This document shows, in pieces, positions 1-6,117 of a stretch of DNA of 8,279 nucleotides (position 1 is its first letter; every line of letters starts with the position of its first letter). The notes beneath the pieces were generated by a model. The model saw only the letters and a program-made list of their open reading frames with translations. It made no database searches and was not told where the DNA came from. The translations under genes were made by a program, and so were the position numbers. The stretch covers positions 1 through 8,279 of the forward strand of contig CAZEZY010000109.1 of NCBI GenBank assembly GCA_964516635.1. Direction: 5' to 3'. The DNA comes from CAZEZY01 sp964516635. Lineage in GTDB: Bacteria > Pseudomonadota > Gammaproteobacteria > Burkholderiales > Burkholderiaceae_C.

Positions 1-1283
1 TGAGCGCAATCGTAGATATCGTCGGCCGCGAAGTGCTGGACAGCCGTGGCAACCCCACGGTGGAATGTGACGTGCTGCTGGAAAGTGGCGTCATGGGCCG
101 CGCGGCTGTGCCATCCGGTGCATCCACCGGCAGCCGTGAGGCCATCGAACTGCGTGATGGCGACAAATCCCGGTACCTCGGCAAGGGCGTGCTCAAGGCG
201 GTGGAGCACATCAACACCGAAATCAGCGAGGCCGTGCTGGGCCTCGACGCCTCCGAACAGGCCTTCCTGGACAAGACCCTGATCGACCTCGACGGCACCG
301 AGAACAAGGGCCGCCTGGGTGCCAACGCCATGCTGGCGGTCTCCATGGCGGTGGCCCGGGCGGCGGCCGAAGAAGCCGGCCTGCCGCTGTACCGCTACTT
401 TGGTGGCAGCACCCGCATGCAGATGCCCGTGCCCATGATGAACGTCATCAACGGAGGCGCGCACGCGAACAACAACCTCGACATCCAGGAATTCATGATC
501 CTGCCGGTGGGCGCACCCAGCTTCCGGGAAGCGATTCGCTGGGGTGCCGAGGTGTTCCATGCGCTCAAGAAAATCATCCACGACAAGGGCATGAGCACCG
601 CCGTCGGCGACGAAGGCGGTTTTGCCCCCTCCGTGGCCAACCACGAAGCCGCCATCCAGCTGATCCTGGAAGCCATCGACAAGGCCGGCTACACCGCCGG
701 TGAGCAGATCGCGCTGGGCCTGGACTGCGCCGCCAGCGAGTTCTTCAAGGATGGCAAGTACCACCTCGAAGGCGAAGGCCTGGTCTTGAGCGCCGCCGAG
801 TGGACGAACATCCTCGCCACCTGGGTCGACAAGTACCCGATCATCAGCATCGAAGACGGCATGCACGAAGGCGACTGGGACGGCTGGGCCCACCTGACCG
901 AACGCCTGGGCAAGAAAGTGCAACTGGTGGGCGACGACCTGTTCGTGACCAACACCCAGATCCTGAAAGAAGGCATCCGCAAGGGCATCGCCAACTCCAT
1001 CCTCATCAAGATCAACCAGATCGGCACCCTCACCGAAACCTTCGAGGCCATCGAGATGGCCAAGCGCGCCGGCTACACCGCCGTCATCAGCCACCGCTCG
1101 GGCGAAACCGAAGACAGCACCATTGCCGACATCGCGGTGGGTCTGAATGCGGGCCAGATCAAGACGGGTTCGATGAGCCGCTCCGACCGCATGGCCAAGT
1201 ACAACCAGCTGCTTCGCATCGAGGAAGACCTCGGCGACGTGGCCAGCTACCCCGGTCGAGACGCGTTCTACAACCTGCGTTGA
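1..1283 (+). CDS. eno: Enolase (phosphopyruvate hydratase), missing only the first base of its start codon
   Basis: Enolase interconverts 2-phosphoglycerate and phosphoenolpyruvate in glycolysis and gluconeogenesis, is Mg-dependent, and is cytosolic. The reading frame is open from the first base. The leading TG completes an ATG whose A lies just outside the window, giving MSAIVDIVGREVLDSRGNP and about 427 residues, the usual bacterial length (E. coli 432). The diagnostic motifs are present and in order: GDEGGFAP with the general acid Glu205, SIEDG with metal ligand Glu285, GDDLFVTN with the metal-binding Asp at 312/313, ILIKINQIGT with the general base Lys337, and SHRSGETED with Arg366-Ser367. 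No key residue is missing and no frameshift is seen. Its promoter and ribosome binding site lie outside the window. ftsB follows 31 bases downstream on the same strand, an arrangement common in betaproteobacteria. The later GTG at position 33 would remove conserved N-terminal residues, so it is not the start. Confidence 0.98.
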   Translation, partial: SAIVDIVGREVLDSRGNPTVECDVLLESGVMGRAAVPSGASTGSREAIELRDGDKSRYLGKGVLKAVEHINTEISEAVLGLDASEQAFLDKTLIDLDGTENKGRLGANAMLAVSMAVARAAAEEAGLPLYRYFGGSTRMQMPVPMMNVINGGAHANNNLDIQEFMILPVGAPSFREAIRWGAEVFHALKKIIHDKGMSTAVGDEGGFAPSVANHEAAIQLILEAIDKAGYTAGEQIALGLDCAASEFFKDGKYHLEGEGLVLSAAEWTNILATWVDKYPIISIEDGMHEGDWDGWAHLTERLGKKVQLVGDDLFVTNTQILKEGIRKGIANSILIKINQIGTLTETFEAIEMAKRAGYTAVISHRSGETEDSTIADIAVGLNAGQIKTGSMSRSDRMAKYNQLLRIEEDLGDVASYPGRDAFYNLR

Positions 1284-1314
1284 TGCCTCCTCCACGGCCG
1301 AGCGCTGCCCCACC

Positions 1315-1599
1315 ATGAAAGCCCGCTGGGTTGCCGCCTTGCTTGTCGGCTTGCTGGTGGTGCTGCACGTCCAGTTGTGGTCGGGTCGGGGCAGCGTGAC
1401 GCAGGTTCGGGACTGGCGATCCGAACTGCAGAAGCTCGAAGCCGCCAATGCCGAAGCCCGCCTGCGCAACGAACAGCTGGCCAATGAAGTGCGCGATCTG
1501 CAAGAAGGTCTTGACATGGTCGAGGAACTGGCCCGTCATGATTTGGGCATGGTGAAACCCAACGAGATCTTCGTGCAGATCCAGCGCCCCGGTCCATGA
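1315..1599 (+). CDS. ftsB: Cell division protein FtsB (septum formation initiator family)
   Basis: FtsB is a bitopic inner-membrane protein that forms the FtsQ-FtsB-FtsL divisome subcomplex and helps activate septal peptidoglycan synthesis. The 94-residue product has the family layout: a short basic N terminus (MKAR), one membrane segment at about residues 5-22, a periplasmic coiled coil at about 32-70 rich in Leu, Glu and Ala, and the conserved C-terminal region EELARHDLGMVKPNEIFVQI. Its length matches the family (about 90-105). It lies 31 bases after eno and is probably cotranscribed with it. No clear Shine-Dalgarno sequence precedes the ATG; the spacer instead holds CCTCCT at 1286-1291. 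Its stop overlaps the start of the next gene in an ATGA (1596-1599), which suggests translational coupling. The identification rests on architecture, the C-terminal motif and the position after eno. Confidence 0.93.
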   Translation: MKARWVAALLVGLLVVLHVQLWSGRGSVTQVRDWRSELQKLEAANAEARLRNEQLANEVRDLQEGLDMVEELARHDLGMVKPNEIFVQIQRPGP

Positions 1600-2021
1600 C
1601 GCCAACTTGCTGGTGGCTGGTGGGTGCAGCCGCACCGGAGGTCATCACGGGCATTCCTGCATCGCACCGGATTCATTGCCTCGCCCTGCCCGATCGGCCC
1701 GCCTTGCAGCGGGCCGTGGCTGCCGCGTCAGGCCCGACCGGGCAGTTCCCCGCCGCACGCATCCTCCTGCTGGCCACCGACAGCCCCTGGGCAGACGCCA
1801 ATGAAGCCGCTTTGCGCGAGGTGCTCGAGAAAGCGAACGGCCCGTTTCAGGTGATTCACCCGCAATCGGCAGGCTGGCTGCCAGCGGTGCTCAGCCTCCT
1901 GGGCGTGACGCCCACTCCCGAAAGGCCTGCCTACCGACCTTGGGCCTGCGAACGGTGCGCCGACCCGGTGTGTGAGCATCAGCTGTTCCGGCGACTCCTG
2001 GAAGAACGCCGCGCTCCATGA
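1596..2021 (+). CDS. Uncharacterised 141-residue protein with a C-terminal Cys/His cluster
   Basis: I do not recognise this family. It starts at the ATG overlapping the ftsB stop (ATGA), has the strong G/C third-position bias of its neighbours and contains no stops, so it is probably a real gene translated by coupling to ftsB. Visible parts: residues about 53-62 (AARILLLATD) look like a buried beta strand, followed by a charged helix at about 66-80 and a second strand FQVIHP. This suggests a small alpha/beta fold. Near the C terminus lies WACERCADPVCEH, giving Cys118, Cys121, Cys126 and His128. The C-x2-C-x4-C-x-H spacing could bind zinc or an Fe-S cluster, but no known family is implied. No signal peptide or convincing membrane segment is visible. 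The gene ends 3 bases before the convergent hslO stop. Position suggests membership of the eno-ftsB transcript; a division role would be speculation. Confidence 0.75.
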   Translation: MTPTCWWLVGAAAPEVITGIPASHRIHCLALPDRPALQRAVAAASGPTGQFPAARILLLATDSPWADANEAALREVLEKANGPFQVIHPQSAGWLPAVLSLLGVTPTPERPAYRPWACERCADPVCEHQLFRRLLEERRAP

Positions 2022-2024
2022 CGC

Positions 2025-3005
2025 TCACTGAATCCGGGACGATCCCGGGGGTTGCTGCCGCGGATTCAGAAAGATCTGCGCCGCGTCCACGGGATCGAAC
2101 ACATAGCGTGCGCCGCAGAAATCGCAGTCGATATCCACTTGCCCCTGCTCGGCCAGGATGCTTTCCACCTCCTCCACCCCCAGACTCTGCAGCATGCCCG
2201 TCACTCGCTCGCGAGAGCAGGTACAGGCGAATCGGGGTTGGGTCGGTCCCTGGGCCGGTTCAAAACGCTGCAGGGGTTCCTGCCAGAACAGGCGGTGCAG
2301 GATGGTGTCGGCATCCAGCGACAGCAGCTCTTCCTTCTTGAGGCTGGCCGCCAGCAGGGCGATGCGGTTGTAGTCCTCGCTGCGGCCAATGGCGTCTTCA
2401 CGGGCCTGCGCCGCCGCCGAACCCGACAGGTTGGCTTCGCCCGTGGCCGGAATGCGCTGGATCAGCAAGCCGGCTGCCATCCGGTCATTGGCAGCCAGCA
2501 CCAGCCGGGTGTCCAACTGTTCGCTCTGCAGCATGTAGTGCTCCAGCACCTCGCTGATGCGTTCAAGCTTTTCGTGGCGATCCCCGAACAGCGGCACCAC
2601 GCCCTGGTAGGGCTGCTGGCCGGGCAGTCGGTCCTTCGGGTCGAGCGTGATGGCGCAGCGCCCCTTGTTGTTGACATTGATCAGGTGACTCAGCGGGGCT
2701 GCATCCGCCACTTCACCGATCACCTTGGCCGTGGCCCGGAAGGCGAAATCGGGCTGGACCTCAGCCACCGCCAGCTTCACCGGACCATCGCCAAACACCT
2801 GCAGCACGAGGGAGCCGTTGAACTTGATGTTGCCCTGCATGAGCACGGCCGCCGCCGCCATCTCGCCAAGCAGGTCGGTCACCGCCCTGGGGTAGCCACC
2901 CGACTCATCATGACGCTGCAACAGTGCCTGCCAGCTGTCGGTGAGCCGCACCAGCATGCCGCGAACGGGCAGGCCTTCAAAGAGAAATTTGTGCAGTTCC
3001 GACAC
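2025..3005 (-). CDS. hslO: 33 kDa chaperonin Hsp33, redox-regulated holdase
   Basis: Hsp33 is a cytosolic holdase kept inactive by zinc. Oxidation forms disulfides, releases zinc and activates it to bind unfolding proteins during oxidative stress. The 326-residue product shows the N-terminal substrate-binding domain (VQPDFAFRATAKVIGE, NNKGRCAITLDPKD, PYQGVVPLFGD) and a C-terminal redox switch with Cys261-x-Cys263 and Cys294-x2-Cys297. The 31-residue step from Cys263 to Cys294 equals that in E. coli Hsp33, although this protein is about 30 residues longer overall. Translation starts at GTG, 2 bases after the stop of the gamma-carbonic anhydrase gene. With no clear Shine-Dalgarno sequence, coupling to the upstream gene is likely. 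The last codons carry inverted repeats (2028-2069) and the gene runs convergently into the unknown gene ending at 2021. All four switch cysteines are intact. Confidence 0.97.
   Translation of the reverse strand: MSELHKFLFEGLPVRGMLVRLTDSWQALLQRHDESGGYPRAVTDLLGEMAAAAVLMQGNIKFNGSLVLQVFGDGPVKLAVAEVQPDFAFRATAKVIGEVADAAPLSHLINVNNKGRCAITLDPKDRLPGQQPYQGVVPLFGDRHEKLERISEVLEHYMLQSEQLDTRLVLAANDRMAAGLLIQRIPATGEANLSGSAAAQAREDAIGRSEDYNRIALLAASLKKEELLSLDADTILHRLFWQEPLQRFEPAQGPTQPRFACTCSRERVTGMLQSLGVEEVESILAEQGQVDIDCDFCGARYVFDPVDAAQIFLNPRQQPPGSSRIQ
2028..2069. repeat. Nested inverted repeats at the 3' end of hslO
   Basis: CTGAATCCG (2028-2036) is the exact reverse complement of CGGATTCAG (2061-2069), separated by 24 bases. 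Nested and mutually exclusive with it is a compact hairpin, CCGGGA (2034-2039) with TCCCGG (2043-2048). Both lie in the last hslO codons, next to the convergent stop of the upstream unknown gene. No T tract follows on either strand, so this is at best a weak terminator or an mRNA 3'-end stabilising structure. Confidence 0.5.
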
Positions 3006-3007
3006 GG

Positions 3008-3532
3008 TCAGTCGCGCTTTCTGAAGCCGGTCTGGTAACGCCGGGCATTGTCGATGTAATGCTGCGCACTGCGGCGGATGCCTTCAATCTGCTCAGGCGT
3101 GAGCTGACGCACCACCTTGGCCGGGCTGCCCAGAATCATGGAGCCATCGGGGAACTCCTTGCCTTCGGTCACGAGGGCGCGGGCACCGACCAGGCAGTTC
3201 CGGCCGATCTTCGCGCCATTGAGGATCACGGCGCCGATCCCGATCAGTGATTCGTCACCAATGGTGCAGCCATGCAGCATCACCTGATGGCCGATCGTGA
3301 CGTTCTCGCCGATGGTGAGCGGAAAACCGATGTCGGCGTGCAGCACGCTGGCGTCCTGGATGTTGCTGCCCCGACCGACAGCGATGGTTTCGGTATCGCC
3401 GCGCAACACGGCGCCAAACCACACGCTGCTGTCTTCAGCCAGCATGACCCGGCCCATCACCTGGGCGCTGTCGGCCACAAAGGCACTCGGGTGCACCTGT
3501 GGCACCTCATCATCTAGTTGGTAGGTACTCAT
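3008..3532 (-). CDS. Gamma-carbonic anhydrase-like hexapeptide-repeat protein
   Basis: This 174-residue protein belongs to the gamma-class carbonic anhydrase (YrdA/PaaY-like) family of trimeric left-handed beta-helix proteins. Hexapeptide-repeat sequence spans about residues 14-135, for example SSVWFGAVLRGD, LTIGENVTIGHQVMLHG and ESLIGIGAVILNGAKIG. A C-terminal helix follows (about 145-165). The three expected metal ligands are present: His65 (SVLHAD), His82 (IGHQ) and His87 (MLHG). Many members lack demonstrated carbonic anhydrase activity, so zinc binding is likely but catalysis is uncertain. The start at 3532 (MSTYQLDDEVPQ) is chosen because it matches the typical family N terminus; the open frame further upstream is antisense to the DUF455 gene. 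It leads a probable two-gene operon with hslO, whose GTG begins 2 bases after this stop. A -10-like hexamer sits 7 bases before the ATG, so the mRNA may be leaderless. Confidence 0.93.
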   Translation of the reverse strand: MSTYQLDDEVPQVHPSAFVADSAQVMGRVMLAEDSSVWFGAVLRGDTETIAVGRGSNIQDASVLHADIGFPLTIGENVTIGHQVMLHGCTIGDESLIGIGAVILNGAKIGRNCLVGARALVTEGKEFPDGSMILGSPAKVVRQLTPEQIEGIRRSAQHYIDNARRYQTGFRKRD

Positions 3533-3547
3533 CCTTAGAATTGTAGG
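3533..3547. promoter_or_regulatory. Divergent, near-symmetric promoter with overlapping -10-like hexamers
   Basis: Only 15 bases separate the two divergent start codons. On the plus strand TAGAAT (3536-3541) is a 5/6 match to TATAAT and ends 6 bases before the ATG at 3548. On the minus strand TACAAT (3545 down to 3540), also 5/6, ends 7 bases before the ATG at 3532. They share positions 3540-3541. Standard -10 to start-site spacing would put each transcript start at, or one base before, the A of the ATG. The flanks ATCCT (3531-3535) and AGGAT (3545-3549) form a perfect 5-base inverted repeat. I found no good -35 element on either side. The AGG next to each ATG is too close to act as a normal Shine-Dalgarno sequence. 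The symmetry is seen directly; promoter activity is inferred. Confidence 0.55.
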
Positions 3548-4378
3548 ATGCAAGCCCAAGAAATGCGCGAACTGGCCCTCGAGGCGCTCTGCTGCCCGGA
3601 CGTCGACGAGAAATGCGCCCGCGTGGCCGAACTGCCGGATCTGGCCCCCATGCTGCACCTGGACACCGCCGTCCGCCTGCCAGAACCCCCGGGCCTGCCT
3701 GGCCGCCCCCTGCGACCCTCGCTCATTCACCCGGGCGCGGTGCCACAACGCTCCCCCTTCACCCTGGAAGGCCATGCGGCACTCATCCACGCGATCTGCC
3801 ACATCGAGTTCAACGCCATCAACCTGGCCCTGGACGCGATGTGGCGATTCCCCGACATGCCCGAGCCTTACTACCACGACTGGTTGCGGGTCGCCACCGA
3901 AGAGGCCTACCACTTCAGCCTGTTGCGTGAACACCTGCAGGACCTGCCCCACGACGGGCGAGCACATCCCTGGGACTATGGGGATTTCGATGCGCACGAT
4001 GGCCTGTGGCTGATGTGCGAAAAAACCGCCGACGACATCGTGGCCCGCATGGCGCTGGTGCCTCGCACCCTGGAAGCCCGGGGTCTCGACGCCACGCCCC
4101 TCATCCAGGCCAAGCTGCGCAAGGTGGGCACCCCCCAGGCCAAGGAAGCCATCGGCCTGCTCGACATCCTCCTGCGCGACGAGGTGGGCCATGTGGCCAT
4201 CGGCAACCGCTGGTACGCCTGGCTGTGTCAGCAACGCGGACTGGAACCGCTGTCCCATTACCGCCATCTCGCCAGACAGCACAGCGCCCCCAGGCTCAAG
4301 CCGCCATTCAACGACGAGGCCCGGCGACTCGCCGGGTTTTCTCAGGCCGAGCTGGATGACCTGCAACAGGTGATCTGA
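3548..4378 (+). CDS. DUF455 family ferritin-like protein
   Basis: This 276-residue protein matches the DUF455 (PF04305) ferritin-like family, predicted four-helix-bundle proteins with a probable di-metal site and no firmly established function. Ligand candidates fall in helical segments in the expected order: Glu87 in ICHIEFNAINLALDA, Glu119 and His122 in ATEEAYHFSLL, Glu176 in TLEARGLD, and Glu212 and His215 in LLRDEVGHVAIGN. The segment LEGHAALIHAICHIE and the tail FNDEARRLAGFSQAEL also look family-typical. The start at 3548 is supported by the -10-like TAGAAT ending 6 bases upstream; Met6 at 3563 is an alternative, also without a good ribosome binding site. It is divergent from the carbonic anhydrase gene and convergent with xerD, with a 4-base gap. 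Relation to tRNA-modifying di-iron enzymes such as MiaE is a structural analogy only. Confidence 0.9.
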   Translation: MQAQEMRELALEALCCPDVDEKCARVAELPDLAPMLHLDTAVRLPEPPGLPGRPLRPSLIHPGAVPQRSPFTLEGHAALIHAICHIEFNAINLALDAMWRFPDMPEPYYHDWLRVATEEAYHFSLLREHLQDLPHDGRAHPWDYGDFDAHDGLWLMCEKTADDIVARMALVPRTLEARGLDATPLIQAKLRKVGTPQAKEAIGLLDILLRDEVGHVAIGNRWYAWLCQQRGLEPLSHYRHLARQHSAPRLKPPFNDEARRLAGFSQAELDDLQQVI

Positions 4379-4382
4379 CCCG

Positions 4383-5285
4383 TCAGCCGCGCGGGTGATG
4401 CCGAGCGTGCAACTGTTTCAGCCGTTCACGGGCCACATGGGTATAGATGGTCGTGGTGGAAATGTCGGCATGCCCCAGCAGCATCTGCACCGCTCGCAGA
4501 TCGGCGCCGTGATTCAGCAGATGGGTGGCAAAGGCATGCCGCAAGGTGTGGGGTGACAGCGGCGCGTTGATGCCAGCCAGCCGGGCGTGCTTTTTCACCA
4601 GCGTCCAGAACATGACCCGGGTCATGCCACTGCCGCGTGCCGTCACGAACAGGTCGTCCGACACCTGCCCCGCCAGAATGGCCGGCCTGGCCTCGGCCAG
4701 ATAGCGTTGCAGCCAGTGCAGCGCCTCGTCACCAAACGGCACCAGCCTTTCCTTGCTGCCTTTGCCCAGCACCTTCAGCACCTGATCGTTCAGGCTCAGC
4801 TCGAACAGCCGCAGGTGCACCAGTTCGCTCACGCGCAGGCCACTGGCATACATCAGCTCCAGCATGGCGCGATCGCGCAGCCCCAGGGGCTCGGCCACGT
4901 CGGGCGCCTGCAGCAGTTGTTCCACCTGAAGCTGGGTGAGGGTTTTGGGGACACGGGCCAGGCGCTTGGCCGGCATCAGCTTGAGGGTCGGGTCGGTGGC
5001 GGTGAGCCCTTCGCGCAGCGCCCAGCGGAAAAAACGGCGCAACACCGTCAGACGCCGGTTGGCCGATGACGCCTTGCCCGTCCCGTGCCTCGCCGCCAGA
5101 TAGCCCAGCAATTCGGTTTCGGTGGCCTCGTGCAGTTCGAGCGGGGCGAGGCCCGCGCGGCGGCCGCCGGTGCCCGTGTCTGCCAGCCAGTCGGCCAGTG
5201 GCTGCAGGTCGCTCCGGTATGCGGCCAGCGTCTGCGGCGACAAGCCATCTTCCAGCCACAGCGCATCCAGAAAACGTTCCAGCAC
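4383..5285 (-). CDS. xerD: Tyrosine recombinase XerD
   Basis: XerD acts with XerC at the chromosomal dif site, under FtsK control, to resolve chromosome dimers before division. The 300-residue protein has an N-terminal SAM-like DNA-binding domain (about residues 1-100, with LERFLDALWLEDGLSPQTL and LAAYRSDL) and a C-terminal catalytic domain. The full catalytic set is present: Arg151 (SGLRVSEL), Lys178 (GKGSKERLVP), His246 and Arg249 (SPHTLRHAFATHLL), His272 (LLGHADISTT) and nucleophile Tyr281. XerD rather than XerC is favoured by the FLDALWLE N-terminal motif and the length near 298. Translation appears to start at GTG. Alignment with the E. coli N terminus from memory suggests about six fewer residues, and the frame stays open upstream without a conventional start. 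It diverges from gloB and converges on DUF455. No neighbouring integron or mobile genes suggest a transferred integrase. Confidence 0.93.
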   Translation of the reverse strand: MLERFLDALWLEDGLSPQTLAAYRSDLQPLADWLADTGTGGRRAGLAPLELHEATETELLGYLAARHGTGKASSANRRLTVLRRFFRWALREGLTATDPTLKLMPAKRLARVPKTLTQLQVEQLLQAPDVAEPLGLRDRAMLELMYASGLRVSELVHLRLFELSLNDQVLKVLGKGSKERLVPFGDEALHWLQRYLAEARPAILAGQVSDDLFVTARGSGMTRVMFWTLVKKHARLAGINAPLSPHTLRHAFATHLLNHGADLRAVQMLLGHADISTTTIYTHVARERLKQLHARHHPRG

Positions 5286-5312
5286 AGCCCATACCGATTT
5301 ATCATTGAACGG
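5286..5312. promoter_or_regulatory. Short divergent xerD/gloB promoter region
   Basis: These 27 bases separate the xerD GTG from the gloB ATG. On the plus strand TATCAT (5300-5305) is a 5/6 match to the -10 consensus and ends 7 bases before the gloB ATG, so a transcript would start at about 5312, essentially leaderless. On the minus strand AATGAT (5306 down to 5301) overlaps it almost completely and could serve xerD with a leader of around 8 bases. No good -35 was found at 16-18 bases spacing. The hexamers are seen directly; their activity is inferred. Confidence 0.4.
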
Positions 5313-6086
5313 ATGCGCATCCTACACCCCATCCCCGCTTTCACCGACAACTACATCTGGGCGTTGCACGATGGCACCCAGGCGCTGGTGGTGGATCCGG
5401 GTGACGCCGTGCCGGTGATCGACTGGCTCCAGACCCAGGGCATTCGGCTCGCCGGCATCCTGATCACTCACCACCACGCCGATCACACCGGGGGCGTTGC
5501 CGACCTCATCCAACACTCAGACGCCATGGCCTGGGGTCCCGCCTTCGAAGCGTTGCCCGACGGGGTGCAACGCCTTCAGGGCGGCGACACCGTCACCTTG
5601 CTGGACCAGGTTTTCGAGGTGATCGACGTACCCGGGCACACCGCCGGCCACATCGCCTACTTCTGCCCCGACGTGGACGGCTCGCCGTTGCTGTTTTGTG
5701 GCGACACGCTGTTTTCCGCCGGCTGCGGGCGCCTGTTCGAAGGCACCCCCGCCCAGATGCTGGCCTCGCTGGACCGGCTGTCCCGCTTGCCCGGTCAGAC
5801 CCGGGTCTGCTGCACCCACGAATACACCCTGTCCAACCTGCGCTTTGCCCACGCGGTGGAACCGGGCAACATCGAACTGGCCCGCCACACCATCTGGTGC
5901 GAAGCCGAGCGTGCGGCCGGGCGACCCACCCTGCCCAGCACGGTAGCGCGGGAGCGGGCCATCAACCCGTTTCTGCGCAGCCGGGAACCTTCGGTGCGTC
6001 AGGCGCTCACTCGTCACAACGCCCTAACGGCCTCCGATGAGGAGGCCTTTGCCGCGCTCAGGCGCTGGAAAGACGGTTTCCGCTGA
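5313..6086 (+). CDS. gloB: Hydroxyacylglutathione hydrolase (glyoxalase II)
   Basis: GloB hydrolyses S-lactoylglutathione to lactate and glutathione, the second step of methylglyoxal detoxification, in the cytosol. The 257-residue protein is a metallo-beta-lactamase-fold enzyme with the full binuclear metal set: His53, His55, Asp57 and His58 in THHHADHTGG, His109 in VPGHTAGH, Asp131 in FCGDTLF, and His169 in CCTHEYT. The C-terminal glyoxalase II domain includes the glutathione-site region around GRPTLPSTVARERAINPFLR. The length is normal for the family (E. coli 251). The start at 5313 (MRILHPIPAFTDNYIW) fits the conserved N terminus. The longer open frame beginning at 5085 is antisense to xerD. 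A -10-like TATCAT ends 7 bases before the ATG and no ordinary Shine-Dalgarno sequence is seen. The mltD-type gene follows 31 bases later; gloB and mltD are also neighbours in E. coli. Confidence 0.97.
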   Translation: MRILHPIPAFTDNYIWALHDGTQALVVDPGDAVPVIDWLQTQGIRLAGILITHHHADHTGGVADLIQHSDAMAWGPAFEALPDGVQRLQGGDTVTLLDQVFEVIDVPGHTAGHIAYFCPDVDGSPLLFCGDTLFSAGCGRLFEGTPAQMLASLDRLSRLPGQTRVCCTHEYTLSNLRFAHAVEPGNIELARHTIWCEAERAAGRPTLPSTVARERAINPFLRSREPSVRQALTRHNALTASDEEAFAALRRWKDGFR

Positions 6087-6117
6087 TCGTCACCGGACAC
6101 CCCGACCCTTGAACCGC

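Noticed and set aside
2052..3038. 328-residue plus-strand frame opposite hslO
   Set aside because: It is Gln/His/Arg-rich with no motif, fully antisense to hslO, which has intact family motifs and redox cysteines.
3533..4366. Long N-terminal extension (about 278 residues) of the gamma-carbonic anhydrase frame on the minus strand
   Set aside because: It is antisense to the well-supported DUF455 gene, has low-complexity composition typical of high-GC shadow frames, and the family N terminus matches the start at 3532.
4378..4396. Weak hairpin ACCCG/CGGGT between the convergent DUF455 and xerD stops
   Set aside because: A 5-bp stem with a 9-base loop and no T tract is too weak to call a terminator in GC-rich DNA.
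5085..5312. N-terminal extension of gloB
   Set aside because: It is antisense to xerD, and glyoxalase II begins at the conserved MRILHPIPAF at 5313.
6037..6117. N-terminal extension of the mltD frame overlapping gloB
   Set aside because: It would place 27 arginine-rich residues before a lipoprotein signal whose lipobox fits a start at 6118.
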